A DNA stretch of 35,125 nucleotides, taken from contig NZ_JALKIG010000023.1 of NCBI RefSeq assembly GCF_023051165.1, forward strand, positions 1 through 35,125, in the 5' to 3' direction. The DNA comes from Veillonella sp. KGMB01456. Its GTDB lineage: Bacteria > Bacillota > Negativicutes > Veillonellales > Veillonellaceae. The notes beneath the pieces were generated by a model that was not told where the DNA came from, did not search any database, and worked only from the letters and a program-made list of their open reading frames with translations. Positions 8,466 through 15,805 of this stretch are shown here, piece by piece (the first letter of the stretch is position 1; each line of letters starts with the position of its first letter). Both the position numbers and the translations under genes were made by a program.

Positions 8466-9962
8466 ATGTCTAAATTTTTTACCACAAAGTCCCTCGCCGT
8501 ACTTTGTGCCCTCGTGCTCACCGGCGCAGTGGCTCAGGCCGACACCGTAACGGTAACCGGCTCTGACGACGCCGTAAGTGACGATTATACCCCCGTTCGT
8601 GTTGTCAAAGAATCGACAGGCAACGAAACAACCTTTAGCCCTTTGGTGTTAAAATATTACACCACTAACAATACGGCTCAAGCCGTAGGTGAAGCCGCTA
8701 AAGCCGCCGTAACTGAAAAAAATGCCGTAACAGAAAAAAACGCCGAAACGACAGTGGCTGATAAAAGCGTCAAAACCATAGACGCGAAAACAGACGCTAT
8801 TTCGGAAACGGCTAAAAAAGGCGCTGACACAGCTAACACCAAAAAAAGTGCCGAAAAAAACTCTTCAACCGACAACACCTTAGAGAACGGCACCTATAAG
8901 CCTTTTACCTTTAGCATCGCCACAAACTCCTCCCGTGTTTTTGAAGACGCTCGCAAATATACTTTTGTAGATATTCCTGCCGATTACTGGGCTGCCAAAG
9001 CCATTGCGGTTATGACAAACCAACAATTAATTTCCGGCTACAGCGACAATACCTTCCGTCCGGAAAAACCGATTAGTCGCGAAGAAGTGGCCTCACTTTT
9101 TAGCAACTTAATTTCCGGTGAGTCGTCCGTCATGCTGTCCAGCTCCTTCAAAGACATTACCTCCGACCGTTGGTCGGCCAATGCCATTGAACGGGTGGCT
9201 CAACTGAATATTATCAGCGGTTATGGTGATAACACCTATCGCCCGGAACAATTCATGTCCCGTCAAGAATTCGCCGTAGTAGCAGATAATTACATTCACT
9301 ATCTGGGCTACAACACCGATGACCAAGCCGCCATGGAGGCTGTTCATTATACTGACCAGAAGTTCATCGCCCCTTGGGCTCAATCGGCCGTACGGGAACT
9401 GGCTGCTTTAGGTTTCCTTCATTACCAACCGCGCTTGTTATTTAGTCCTGAAAAATACATTACCCGTGCCGAGGCAACGGAAATTATGTATCGCGTTACA
9501 AACAGTAGTGCTGCCGTGGCCTTACGCGAAAAAATCTTACACCAACAGGTAGAGAATAAAATGCTCAATTTAATTAACCACACATTCGGTAAAGAGTATG
9601 TATTCCGCACCCATGGTGCCATGTATTGGCAGGACAATAAATTGGTAGCTGCCTTAAAAAACGAAAATGATGTCCAAAAATTAGGCGCCGCTCTTGCGTT
9701 TTCTAAAGATAGCGATTTGCGTAGCAATACCCTAGTAACAACAGGCGTCATGAACGAAATTGAACTGGGAAAACTACAAACCGAAGCCGCTTACTACTAT
9801 AATCAGCAGGAACCAACCGGCTCCATATTATCCGCCGCACCAAATAAAAATGCGTCGGGGTTAATTTTGGTGGTTGACCAATTAAACACAGAAAGTAATA
9901 AAGCGATGGCAAAAAAATTCGGCTCCAAAGTAACGATAACGGTTGCCGAAGAAGCAAACTAA
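8466..9962 (+). CDS. Secreted SLH-domain protein (three SLH repeats)
   Basis: This 498-aa envelope protein opens with a signal peptide (FTTKSLAVLCALVLTGAVAQA, probable cleavage after Ala25). A low-complexity Ala/Lys/Thr/Asp segment (about 70-140) follows, then three consecutive SLH domains at about 163-215 (FVDIPADYWAAKAI...GYSDNTFRPEKPISREE), 226-277 (FKDITSDRWSANAI...GYGDNTYRPEQFMSRQE) and 293-345 (WAQSAVRELAALGF...ITRAEATEIMYRV). The C-terminal domain (about 355-495, with HGAMYWQDNKLVAALKNEND) resembles that of the SLH protein at 5186 (YGVMYWQNDVLHVAFKSDDD), so the two are paralogues. TTGGAGG precedes the ATG. It is probably anchored to polyamine-bearing peptidoglycan in the periplasm. The role of the C-terminal domain is unknown to me. 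Confidence 0.87.
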   Translation: MSKFFTTKSLAVLCALVLTGAVAQADTVTVTGSDDAVSDDYTPVRVVKESTGNETTFSPLVLKYYTTNNTAQAVGEAAKAAVTEKNAVTEKNAETTVADKSVKTIDAKTDAISETAKKGADTANTKKSAEKNSSTDNTLENGTYKPFTFSIATNSSRVFEDARKYTFVDIPADYWAAKAIAVMTNQQLISGYSDNTFRPEKPISREEVASLFSNLISGESSVMLSSSFKDITSDRWSANAIERVAQLNIISGYGDNTYRPEQFMSRQEFAVVADNYIHYLGYNTDDQAAMEAVHYTDQKFIAPWAQSAVRELAALGFLHYQPRLLFSPEKYITRAEATEIMYRVTNSSAAVALREKILHQQVENKMLNLINHTFGKEYVFRTHGAMYWQDNKLVAALKNENDVQKLGAALAFSKDSDLRSNTLVTTGVMNEIELGKLQTEAAYYYNQQEPTGSILSAAPNKNASGLILVVDQLNTESNKAMAKKFGSKVTITVAEEAN

Positions 9963-9980
9963 GTGTACTGCTCGAAAAAT

Positions 9981-10356
9981 GATTGGCTCGACGAGCTAAT
10001 AAAACGACTATATTTAAGCGAGTGAGCTAAATAAACCCTTTAATAAAAAGAAGGTTTACGCTTTCCAATATCCGCTCTCCTATTTGAGCGAGAATTAATC
10101 AATAAAACACATTACTAACATGAAAAAGAAGACCTACTCCCTTCCCCGCTGTTTCACACCAAGGGGACCCCTTTGGAGTAGGTCTTCTTTTTCATTGTTT
10201 ATATCACAGTGCCTATTATTATATGTTATCTCGCTCAAATATCACCAACGCCATAAATGCCAATAACGTAAACCTTCTTTTTAATTTCATAGAGCCTCTG
10301 CACCAGCCTCACTCGCTTAAATAACATAGCTTCAATTAAAGCTATTCGAGCCAATC
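9981..10356. repeat. Large imperfect palindrome (fold-back element), ~376 bp
   Basis: Four blocks of the left arm recur as reverse complements in nested order in the right arm: GATTGGCTCG (9981-9990 with 10347-10356), TATTTAAGCGAGTGAG (10011-10026 with 10308-10323), AAAAAGAAGGTTTACG (10045-10060 with 10267-10282) and TATTTGAGCGAG (10081-10092 with 10230-10241). A perfect 20-bp stem (10121-10140 with 10175-10194) lies at the centre. No transposase-like frame is inside. It resembles a MITE-like or REP-like fold-back, but its family is unknown to me. Confidence 0.85.
10121..10194. repeat. Perfect 20-bp stem hairpin at the centre of the palindrome
   Basis: TGAAAAAGAAGACC... at 10121-10140 is the exact reverse complement of 10175-10194. 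The 34-base loop holds further self-complementary bases (TCCCC with GGGGA). It could terminate transcription from either side, because the outer stem ends in A/T-runs on both strands, but it is longer than an ordinary terminator. Confidence 0.85.
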
Positions 10357-10436
10357 TTTTTTCACCGCCAAAACACTTAACTCGCCACCTTCGGCAACGG
10401 TTATCTACTAAATGGAATCCGAATTTTTTCTGCCCA

Positions 10437-10534
10437 CCCTTTTGGCGGAAGGGCGGAGAGAAATAAAAAGGCCGTATCTTATACGGCGACTCCACTTGTT
10501 TCGCCTAATGGTGCTTCGGTGAGTGACATGGCTC
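10437..10534. repeat. 98-bp direct repeat, copy A
   Basis: It matches copy B (10675-10772) at all but about four positions, 238 bases apart. Each copy holds CCCTTTTGGCGGAAGGG, a perfect hairpin GCCGTAT-CTT-ATACGGC (10471-10487) and a GGTGCTTCGGTGAGTGAC block. Read on the minus strand, the hairpin is followed by CTTTTTATTT, the look of a rho-independent terminator. An inverted 18-base fragment of the last block recurs at 11054-11071. Confidence 0.9.
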
Positions 10535-10561
10535 GGACTTACACTATGGTTTTAAAAGAGA

Positions 10562-10616
10562 CCCTTATCTTATCTACCTATTGCTGCTTGTCACAAAGAG
10601 CGATATAAGATGAGGG
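10562..10616. repeat. Hairpin with CTTATCTTA core, number 1
   Basis: CCCTTATCTTAT (10562-10573) pairs with ATAAGATGAGGG (10605-10616), with one G-U type pair. It lies 27 bases after 98-bp repeat copy A and belongs to the same family as the hairpins at 10798, 10882 and 10969. Confidence 0.8.
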
Positions 10617-10650
10617 GATTATCCTAAATCACCGTAATATACGAAGAAGA

Positions 10651-10681
10651 CCTCCTCCTCCTCCTTCTCCTCCCCCCTTTT
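10651..10681. other. 31-base homopyrimidine tract
   Basis: An unbroken C/T run (CCTCCTCCTCCTCC...CCCCCCTTTT) ends in 98-bp repeat copy B. On the other strand it is all purine. Such tracts can form triplex or slipped structures; no function can be read here. Confidence 0.8.
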
Positions 10682-10772
10682 GGCGGAAGGGCGGCGAGAA
10701 ATAAAAAGGCCGTATCTTATACGGCGACTCCGCTCGTTTCGCCTAATGGTGCTCCGGTGAGTGACATGGCTC
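10675..10772. repeat. 98-bp direct repeat, copy B
   Basis: This is the second copy of the repeat at 10437-10534, with about 96 percent identity by eye. It carries the same GCCGTAT-CTT-ATACGGC hairpin and is likewise followed, about 25 bases on, by a CTTATCTTA hairpin (10798). The tandem unit is therefore roughly repeat plus hairpin with a 238-base period. Confidence 0.9.
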
Positions 10773-10797
10773 TAGTTCACAGGATTGTTCAAAGAGG

Positions 10798-10855
10798 ACT
10801 CTTATCTTATAAAAAGACACGGTGTGATGCGATTAAGCGGGTGTAAGATAAGATT
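10798..10855. repeat. Hairpin with CTTATCTTA core, number 2
   Basis: ACTCTTATCTTA (10798-10809) pairs with TAAGATAAGATT (10844-10855) at eleven of twelve positions. It follows 98-bp repeat copy B as hairpin 1 follows copy A. Confidence 0.8.
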
Positions 10856-10881
10856 GGCACTATTTAATATTTAGCTGCATT

Positions 10882-10957
10882 AGAAGACGACACATATCTT
10901 ATGAAGCGACTTTTGCTGCATGCAGCCCAGGAGCAAATAAGATATGTGTCGCCTTCT
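10882..10957. repeat. Long hairpin (21-bp stem, one mismatch), number 3
   Basis: AGAAGACGACACATATC... (10882-10902) pairs with 10937-10957 at 20 of 21 positions. The loop contains the palindrome GCTGCATGCAGC, which gives a second, inner stem. The stem tip (ATATCTTAT) is related to the CTTATCTTA core of its neighbours. Confidence 0.85.
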
Positions 10958-10968
10958 TGATAAAAAAT

Positions 10969-11034
10969 AGGGACCCTTATCTTACACCCGTAAAACGGTA
11001 CAGCCATTCCGGCTTATATAAGATAAGAGTCCCT
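10969..11034. repeat. Hairpin with CTTATCTTA core, number 4
   Basis: AGGGACCCTTATCTTA (10969-10984) pairs with TAAGATAAGAGTCCCT (11019-11034) at 15 of 16 positions. The right side is followed by TTATTA. It lies between the malic-enzyme 3' end and the rest of the cluster, so it could also serve as that gene's terminator: on the minus strand the stem is followed by ATTTTTTATC. Confidence 0.8.
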
Positions 11035-11109
11035 TTATTAATCACTATAACCAGTCACTCACCGAAGCACCTGCCGTAAACAGCTCAGCGCCGGTAAGAT
11101 ACAACCTTT

Positions 11110-12285
11110 TTATTTTTTACGCGCTACGCCCGTTTTCACAGCCACATCCGCAACGGCTTTAGCTACTGCGAGTGGAACGCGTTCATCGAATGCGTTAGCA
11201 ACTACATAATCTTCACGAAGGTCTTCGTCAGCTACGAGGTTAGCCAAGGCATCGGCAGCAGCCAATTTCATTTCATCATTGATTTTAGATGCGTGAACGT
11301 CGATGGCACCGCGGAACAAACCAGGGAATACGTTTACGTTGTTAATCTGGTTTGGTGCATCACTGCGGCCGGTACCCATAACGCGTACGCCGCAAGCTTT
11401 AGCATCGTCATACATGGCTTCCGGATTTGGGTTAGCCATAGCAAATACGATGGAGTCTTTTGCCAAGTTTTTCAAAATTTCAGGTGTGAAAGCACCGGCA
11501 GCGGACACGCCGAGCAATACGTCAGCGCCTTTAGCCACTTCAGCCAAAGTACCTGTTTTTTCTTCCTGGCCCAACAACTTGATTAATTCAGCTTGCAAGG
11601 AGTCAAGGCGTTTGTAGTTTTTGTTGAGTACTCCGGAACTTACCATCAAGGTAATGTCGCGAGCGCCTGCCAAGTACAACAAACGAGCAATATTAGCACC
11701 GGCTGCACCGGCACCGTTTACAACGATTTTAACTTTGGTAAGGTCTTTTTTTACAAGACGAAGAGCTGCTTTAACGCCGGCCAAACAAGCGATAGCTGTA
11801 CCGTGTTGGTCATCATGGAATACCGGAATTTCAAGTTCTTCTTTTAAGCGGTTTTCAATTTCATAGCATTTAGGCGAGGAAATATCTTCCAAGTTAATGC
11901 CGGCAAAGTTTTTCTGCAATAATTTAACAGTGCGGATGATTTCTTCCGTGTCTTCCGTATCAATTACGATTGGCACACAGTCTACATTACCGAAACGTTT
12001 GAAAAGCAAGGATTTACCTTCCATTACCGGCATAGCAGCCGCTGCCCCGATATTGCCAAGGCCGAGTACACGAGTCCCGTCAGATACAACCGCCACCATG
12101 TTACCGCGGCAAGTTAAATCAAAAGACAACTCTTCATTGTCTTTAATGCGAAGGCAAGGTTCAGCAACCCCCGGCGTATACGCTACGGATAAATCGTGAG
12201 CATCCTTCAAAGGATATTTTGTACCGGTTGTCAAAAAACCACCTAATTCTAATTTCTTTTGTACTGCTTCTTCGCGTACGTCCAT
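11110..12285 (-). CDS. NAD(P)-dependent malic enzyme (decarboxylating, short form)
   Basis: This 391-aa cytoplasmic enzyme interconverts malate and pyruvate plus CO2 with NAD(P). It shows the N-terminal malic domain (AYTPGVAEPCLRI with the catalytic Tyr, then DGTRVLGLGNIGAAAAMPVMEGK), the metal-binding ENLEDI-type region (NLEDISSPKCYEIE), FHDDQHGTAIACLAGVKAAL, a Rossmann motif GAGAAGANIARLL and the signature GRSDAPNQINNVNVFPGLFRGA. Length matches the short bacterial class (~390 aa), without the C-terminal phosphotransacetylase domain. TAGGAGGG precedes the ATG. speD ends 12 bases upstream, so the two genes are probably one transcript. In a lactate fermenter it would link pyruvate to the malate/fumarate/succinate branch (inference). 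Confidence 0.94.
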   Translation of the reverse strand: MDVREEAVQKKLELGGFLTTGTKYPLKDAHDLSVAYTPGVAEPCLRIKDNEELSFDLTCRGNMVAVVSDGTRVLGLGNIGAAAAMPVMEGKSLLFKRFGNVDCVPIVIDTEDTEEIIRTVKLLQKNFAGINLEDISSPKCYEIENRLKEELEIPVFHDDQHGTAIACLAGVKAALRLVKKDLTKVKIVVNGAGAAGANIARLLYLAGARDITLMVSSGVLNKNYKRLDSLQAELIKLLGQEEKTGTLAEVAKGADVLLGVSAAGAFTPEILKNLAKDSIVFAMANPNPEAMYDDAKACGVRVMGTGRSDAPNQINNVNVFPGLFRGAIDVHASKINDEMKLAAADALANLVADEDLREDYVVANAFDERVPLAVAKAVADVAVKTGVARKK

Positions 12286-12297
12286 GTAATTTCCCTC

Positions 12298-13080
12298 CTA
12301 TTGTTTTAATGTCGGTAGATTTCTACCATAAAAGATTTCTGCCATTTCCTGTTTCAATAATTGGTTAATGTGCTTGCGTTCTTTTGGCGTCAAATCGTCT
12401 TCCGTAATCCCAAAAAGGTAATTATTGATGTCATATTCTTTGAGCATCATTTTCGTATGGAAGATGTTTTCCTGATACACATTCACATCAATCATGTTAT
12501 ACAAGTTCTTGGTTTTTGCATCAATATAGTTCTGAATAGAGTTGATGCGATGATCAATATAAAGTTTTTTGCCTTGTACATCGCGTGTAAAGCCACGTAC
12601 TCGGTAGTCAAGGCTGATAATGTCCGAATCAAAACTGCCAATCAAGTAATTTAAAGCTTTGAGCGGCGAAATTTGACCGCAAGTGGACACGTCAATATCG
12701 GCGCGGAACGTGCTGATACCGCGATACGGATGACTTTCCGGATAGGTGTGAACCGTCAAATGGCTTTTGTCCAAATGACATACCACATCTTCCTTATGAA
12801 TTTCTTCTTCCGAAATCAAAATCGTCACACTGGCGCCTTGCGGATCATAATCCTGCTTAGCCACGTTAAGTACGTTAGCACCAATAATATGAGACACTTC
12901 TGTCAAAATATCCGTTAGCCGTTGTGCATTATACACTTCATCAATGTATTCAATATACTGCCGTTTTTCAGCTTCGGTATTCGTATAGCAAATATCATAA
13001 ATGTTAAAACTCAATGTCTTTGTTAAGTTGTTAAAACCGTATAATTTCATCTTTTTAATCGGTTTCACGGATGTCTCCAT
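12298..13080 (-). CDS. speD: S-adenosylmethionine decarboxylase proenzyme, E. coli type
   Basis: This pyruvoyl enzyme decarboxylates S-adenosylmethionine to give the aminopropyl donor for spermidine. The 260-aa sequence follows E. coli SpeD closely: [61 protein letters not shown] and [15 protein letters not shown]. Self-cleavage is expected at Lys105-Ser106, the Ser becoming the pyruvoyl group. The longer large-subunit form, rather than the short Thermotoga/Bacillus SpeH type, is notable. The reading frame extends to TTG at 13107, but a GAGGAAGGTG ribosome site lies inside that extension, so ATG at 13080 is preferred (spacing 11, somewhat long). No speE is in the window. It is probably co-transcribed with the malic enzyme. 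Confidence 0.93.
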   Translation of the reverse strand: METSVKPIKKMKLYGFNNLTKTLSFNIYDICYTNTEAEKRQYIEYIDEVYNAQRLTDILTEVSHIIGANVLNVAKQDYDPQGASVTILISEEEIHKEDVVCHLDKSHLTVHTYPESHPYRGISTFRADIDVSTCGQISPLKALNYLIGSFDSDIISLDYRVRGFTRDVQGKKLYIDHRINSIQNYIDAKTKNLYNMIDVNVYQENIFHTKMMLKEYDINNYLFGITEDDLTPKERKHINQLLKQEMAEIFYGRNLPTLKQ

Positions 13081-13222
13081 AATATTTTGTACACCTTCCT
13101 CATTCAATACTTATTCCTATATTTCATTATATCGAAACTCTTCATCGTATTCAATACTTTCGATATCTTATTTTATAATATTCATGTAAAAATCTAATTG
13201 ATAATCGGCATTTATGTAAATA

Positions 13223-13756
13223 CTACTTAATAATCGGCGACTCCCACGGCTGTTCTTTTAAATAATAGAAGCGACCCGTGAAAAAACCGTCCTCATAAGT
13301 AGCCACCGCAAAGGTACCGCCCGACTTATCCCGCGGCAGTGCGGGACTCCCCGGATTGATAAAAAGCCCATGACCGTCACTATACTGACTGTGATGATGA
13401 CTGTGCCCCGCAATGCACAAGGTAGCCCCCATACTTTCGCCTAGTGACAACACTTCCTGAATGCGATTATACGGCAAAAACTGATCCCCGTGAGTCATAT
13501 AAATATATGTGTCCTTAAAAGGAATCAGCTGTTCGCGCGGCTCTAAGGGCCGTTGACGGTCATTATTACCGCGAACCGCCAATACGGGCACACTCGTTTG
13601 CTTAGCCATATAGCGTGCATCATCGCCATAATCGCCGGCATGGAGCCATAATTCAATAGGCCAATCAGCGGTAGCTGCCAAAATCTCATCAATTTTGTTC
13701 AAATAACCGTGGGTATCACTGATAATACCCACACAACTGACTGCTTGTGCGCTCAT
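13223..13756 (-). CDS. YfcE-like metallophosphoesterase
   Basis: This 177-aa calcineurin-like phosphoesterase of the YfcE/MJ0936 group has a full two-metal active site in sequence: ISDTHG near residue 12, HAGDYGD near 40, VRGNNDRQ near 60, MTHGDQF near 90 and AGHSHHHSQ near 117, ending with FINPGSPALPR. Family members hydrolyse phosphodiesters in vitro; the cell substrate is not known. Length is normal. GAGAGG precedes the ATG. It lies downstream of rph and rdgB on the same strand, an arrangement commonly seen in Firmicutes, separated from rdgB by a tandem-repeat tract. Confidence 0.88.
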   Translation of the reverse strand: MSAQAVSCVGIISDTHGYLNKIDEILAATADWPIELWLHAGDYGDDARYMAKQTSVPVLAVRGNNDRQRPLEPREQLIPFKDTYIYMTHGDQFLPYNRIQEVLSLGESMGATLCIAGHSHHHSQYSDGHGLFINPGSPALPRDKSGGTFAVATYEDGFFTGRFYYLKEQPWESPIIK

Positions 13757-13800
13757 AGAGCCTCTCTTTCTTTTTATTGTAAATATATTATTATTTGGTG

Positions 13801-13906
13801 CTTACTTTAATTGTTTGTTACCTATTTAATTGTTTGTTACCTATTTAATTGCTTGTTGCCAACTTTGATTGCTTGTTACTTATTTTATTGGCTTATTACT
13901 TACTGT
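13801..13906. repeat. Tandem repeat, 19-21 bp unit, five or six degenerate copies
   Basis: Read on the minus strand the unit is GGTAACAAACAATTAAATA. The two central copies are identical and the outer ones diverge. The array begins right at the rdgB stop codon (13900-13902) and fills the gap to the phosphoesterase gene. A plus-strand open frame here (13811-14014) is a by-product of the repeat. Confidence 0.85.
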
Positions 13907-14487
13907 GATTTCAACTTTTCAAGTAACTCTTTTAACGCTAAACCTCGATGGCTGATCGCATTTTTTTCGTCCATGGATAACTGGGCCATCGTTTTTGCAA
14001 ACTGCGGCAAGTAAAAATACGGGTCGTAACCGAAGCCGCCGTCGCCTACGGCCTCTGTCTGAATTAAGCCTTCACAATAGCCCGTTGCCGTCAGTTCACG
14101 ACCGTCCGGATAGGCCAACACGAGTTCACATACATAGCGTGCCGTTCTTTTTTCAAAAGGCACGTCTTTAACAGATTCAATGAGTTTATGATTATTCGCC
14201 TCATCATCGCATTGAGGGCCCGCATACCGCGCCGAATATACGCCCGGTGCGCCATCAAGCACATCAACAGCGAGACCGCTGTCATCTGCCAAGCAGGGCA
14301 AACCGCAAGCCTCCATATAATATTGCGCTTTAATGCGTGCGTTGGCCAAAAAAGTCGTGCCCGTTTCTTCCGGTTCCGGCACCTTCACAACCTCACCGAT
14401 GCTTACTGCCTCAATACCGACTGTTTCAAGGGCTGCTTTAAATTCACGCAACTTCCCCTTATTGTGGGTTGCCACAACGATTTTCAT
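13900..14487 (-). CDS. rdgB: XTP/dITP diphosphatase (RdgB/HAM1)
   Basis: This 195-aa house-cleaning enzyme hydrolyses non-canonical dITP/XTP to monophosphate and pyrophosphate, keeping them out of nucleic acids. Family motifs are in order: ATHNKGKLREFKAAL at the N-terminus, VPEPEETGTTFLANARIKA near residue 38, LADDSGLAVDVLDGAPGVYSARYAG near 65, DGGFGYDPYFY near 148 and the C-terminal ISHRGLALKEL. Length is standard. TAGGAG lies six bases before the ATG. It follows rph by 121 bases on the same strand, a widespread rph-rdgB pairing. Its stop codon starts a tandem-repeat array. Confidence 0.95.
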   Translation of the reverse strand: MKIVVATHNKGKLREFKAALETVGIEAVSIGEVVKVPEPEETGTTFLANARIKAQYYMEACGLPCLADDSGLAVDVLDGAPGVYSARYAGPQCDDEANNHKLIESVKDVPFEKRTARYVCELVLAYPDGRELTATGYCEGLIQTEAVGDGGFGYDPYFYLPQFAKTMAQLSMDEKNAISHRGLALKELLEKLKSQ

Positions 14488-14561
14488 ATATTGCTCCTAC
14501 CAAAACCTCATAATTTGATACATGGAATACGCTACCTTAGTATTAATATCATATCCACTGT

Positions 14562-14619
14562 TAACTTAACATTAATAACTTAGACGGCGCTAACTTAACA
14601 TCAATCGCTTAGGCGCCCG
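14562..14619. repeat. 29-bp tandem duplication at the rph 3' end
   Basis: TAACTTAACAT-TAAT-ACTTAGACGGCGC from 14562 is repeated with changes from 14591 (TAACTTAACATCAATCGCTTAGGCGCC). The second unit overlaps the stop codon and last residues of rph (14609-14619). About four or five differences are visible. Confidence 0.7.
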
Positions 14620-15346
14620 TACCGATATATTTGGCTTCATCACCGAGGGCTTCTTTTTGAGCCGCCATCAAAGTATCGGTAGCGGATTCTGCCAAGTCTA
14701 GCAACGTATTAAGCTCAATGCGGCTGAACGTACCATGTTCACCGGTGCCCTGCACCTCGATTAAATTGCCGGAGCCCGTACGAACTACGTTCATATCCAC
14801 AATAGCTTGGCTATCTTCTTCATAACATAAGTCCGTAACCGGTCCTTCTTGACCGATACCAACGGAAATAGCGGCACAGTAATCGCGAATCGGATACATA
14901 CCTTCACCGTCATACATCGTATTTACCGCATCAACCATAGCTACAAAAGCGCCGGTAATGGCCGCCGTACGGGTACCGCCGTCAGCCTGCAACACGTCAC
15001 AATCAAGCGTAATCGTTCGTTCACCGAGAGCTTCCAAGTCCACTACGGCACGCAACGCACGGCCGATAAGGCGCTGAATTTCAACAGTACGACCGGTCTG
15101 TTTACCTTTGGCCGCTTCACGGCTGTTACGAGTTTGCGTGGCTCGTGGCAACAACGAGTATTCCGCCGTTACCCAGCCGTGACCTTCACCCTTCATAAAG
15201 CGAGGTACTTTTTCTTCAATAGTGGCATTACAAAGCACCTTCGTATTGCCGAATTCAATTAATACCGAACCTTCCGCATAGGCCGTAAAATGGCGTGTAA
15301 TTTTAATAGGCCGAACAGCCTTTGGATTTCTTCCGTCAATTCTCAT
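14609..15346 (-). CDS. rph: Ribonuclease PH
   Basis: This 245-aa phosphorolytic 3'-5' exoribonuclease trims tRNA 3' ends and forms a hexameric ring. Signatures are [14 protein letters not shown] at the start, [16 protein letters not shown], the phosphate-site [20 protein letters not shown] near residue 75, [20 protein letters not shown] near 110 and [17 protein letters not shown] near 175. Length matches the family. The open frame runs up to a GTG at 15355, but TAGGAGTG overlaps that codon and lies just before ATG at 15346, which also gives the canonical MRIDGR start. It is the first gene of rph-rdgB-phosphoesterase. Confidence 0.96.
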   Translation of the reverse strand: MRIDGRNPKAVRPIKITRHFTAYAEGSVLIEFGNTKVLCNATIEEKVPRFMKGEGHGWVTAEYSLLPRATQTRNSREAAKGKQTGRTVEIQRLIGRALRAVVDLEALGERTITLDCDVLQADGGTRTAAITGAFVAMVDAVNTMYDGEGMYPIRDYCAAISVGIGQEGPVTDLCYEEDSQAIVDMNVVRTGSGNLIEVQGTGEHGTFSRIELNTLLDLAESATDTLMAAQKEALGDEAKYIGTGA

Positions 15347-15392
15347 ATTTGTCACTCCTATTTGGGTTGGTCACCCCTATTTCGTATTCATT

Positions 15393-15410
15393 TCCTATTA
15401 TATCATAGGA
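15393..15410 (-). promoter_or_regulatory. Extended -10 promoter of rph with overlapping inverted repeat
   Basis: On the minus strand TGA-TATAAT (TATAAT at 15397-15402) forms an extended -10 about 50 bases before the rph start. It lies inside a perfect inverted repeat, TCCTAT-TATATC-ATAGGA, which could be an operator. No clear -35 is seen. Confidence 0.45.
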
Positions 15411-15437
15411 TATAACATACTATTAGTTCCTATTTGA

Positions 15438-15465
15438 AAACCGCCTATATTACTACAAGCGGTTT
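15438..15465 (-). terminator. Probable terminator of the toxin-antitoxin operon
   Basis: AAACCGC (15438-15444) pairs with GCGGTTT (15459-15465). On the minus strand the stem ends in GCGGTTTTC, giving a short U-run, just after the toxin stop at 15479. Confidence 0.5.
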
Positions 15466-15478
15466 GAATGTTAATAAT

Positions 15479-15805
15479 TTATTCGTCTTTTTTGCCGTCC
15501 CCGAACAAAATTCTCATATAATCACAACGAGCATAAAGAATACGATCGACAAAAACTTCGCTACCGTAAGAGCGATAAAAACTGATATAATTTCCGCTCA
15601 CAATAAAGCGATAATCGCTTTCTATATCCGCAATTGAAGATAGCATCGGCCCAGCTTCTGCATAAGTCTGTAAAATTCGGAGGCTATTTGTAATTTGACC
15701 TACAATTCCCAATGCAGCTGACTCATTCATTAACTCTTCTATATTATAAGTTTTAATCCCGATAAGGTCTTTTTGAGCTTCTTCAGATAAATGTAAATTA
15801 TTCAT
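15479..15805 (-). CDS. RelE/ParE-family toxin
   Basis: This 108-aa small protein has the RelE/ParE fold signature: an N-terminal LSEEAQKDLIGIKTYNIEE helix, a central LSSIADIESDYRFIVSGNYISFYRS strand pair, and a terminal VFVDRILYARCDYMRILFGD. The RxL-x(Y/A)xR-x-D-Y ending is typical of ParE-like and YoeB-like toxins. Whether it cuts mRNA on ribosomes or poisons gyrase cannot be told from sequence. It overlaps the antitoxin stop by eight bases and has no strong ribosome site of its own, pointing to translational coupling. Confidence 0.85.
   Translation of the reverse strand: MNNLHLSEEAQKDLIGIKTYNIEELMNESAALGIVGQITNSLRILQTYAEAGPMLSSIADIESDYRFIVSGNYISFYRSYGSEVFVDRILYARCDYMRILFGDGKKDE

Noticed and set aside
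10235-10495. 86-aa minus-strand open frame in the repeat cluster
   Set aside because: It spans the right arm of the large palindrome and part of the 98-bp repeat, has an implausible Arg/Lys/Phe-rich composition and no ribosome site; it is explained by the repeats.
10437-10534. tRNA-like or T-box element in the 98-bp repeat
   Set aside because: The stem-loops do not form a cloverleaf, and no T-box sequence or specifier arrangement is present.
9963-11109. CRISPR array
   Set aside because: Repeats are only two near-identical copies plus unlike hairpins, with irregular spacing and no cas genes.
13811-14014. 67-aa plus-strand frame (Cys/Leu/Tyr-rich)
   Set aside because: It is a translation of the tandem repeat after rdgB and then runs antisense into rdgB.
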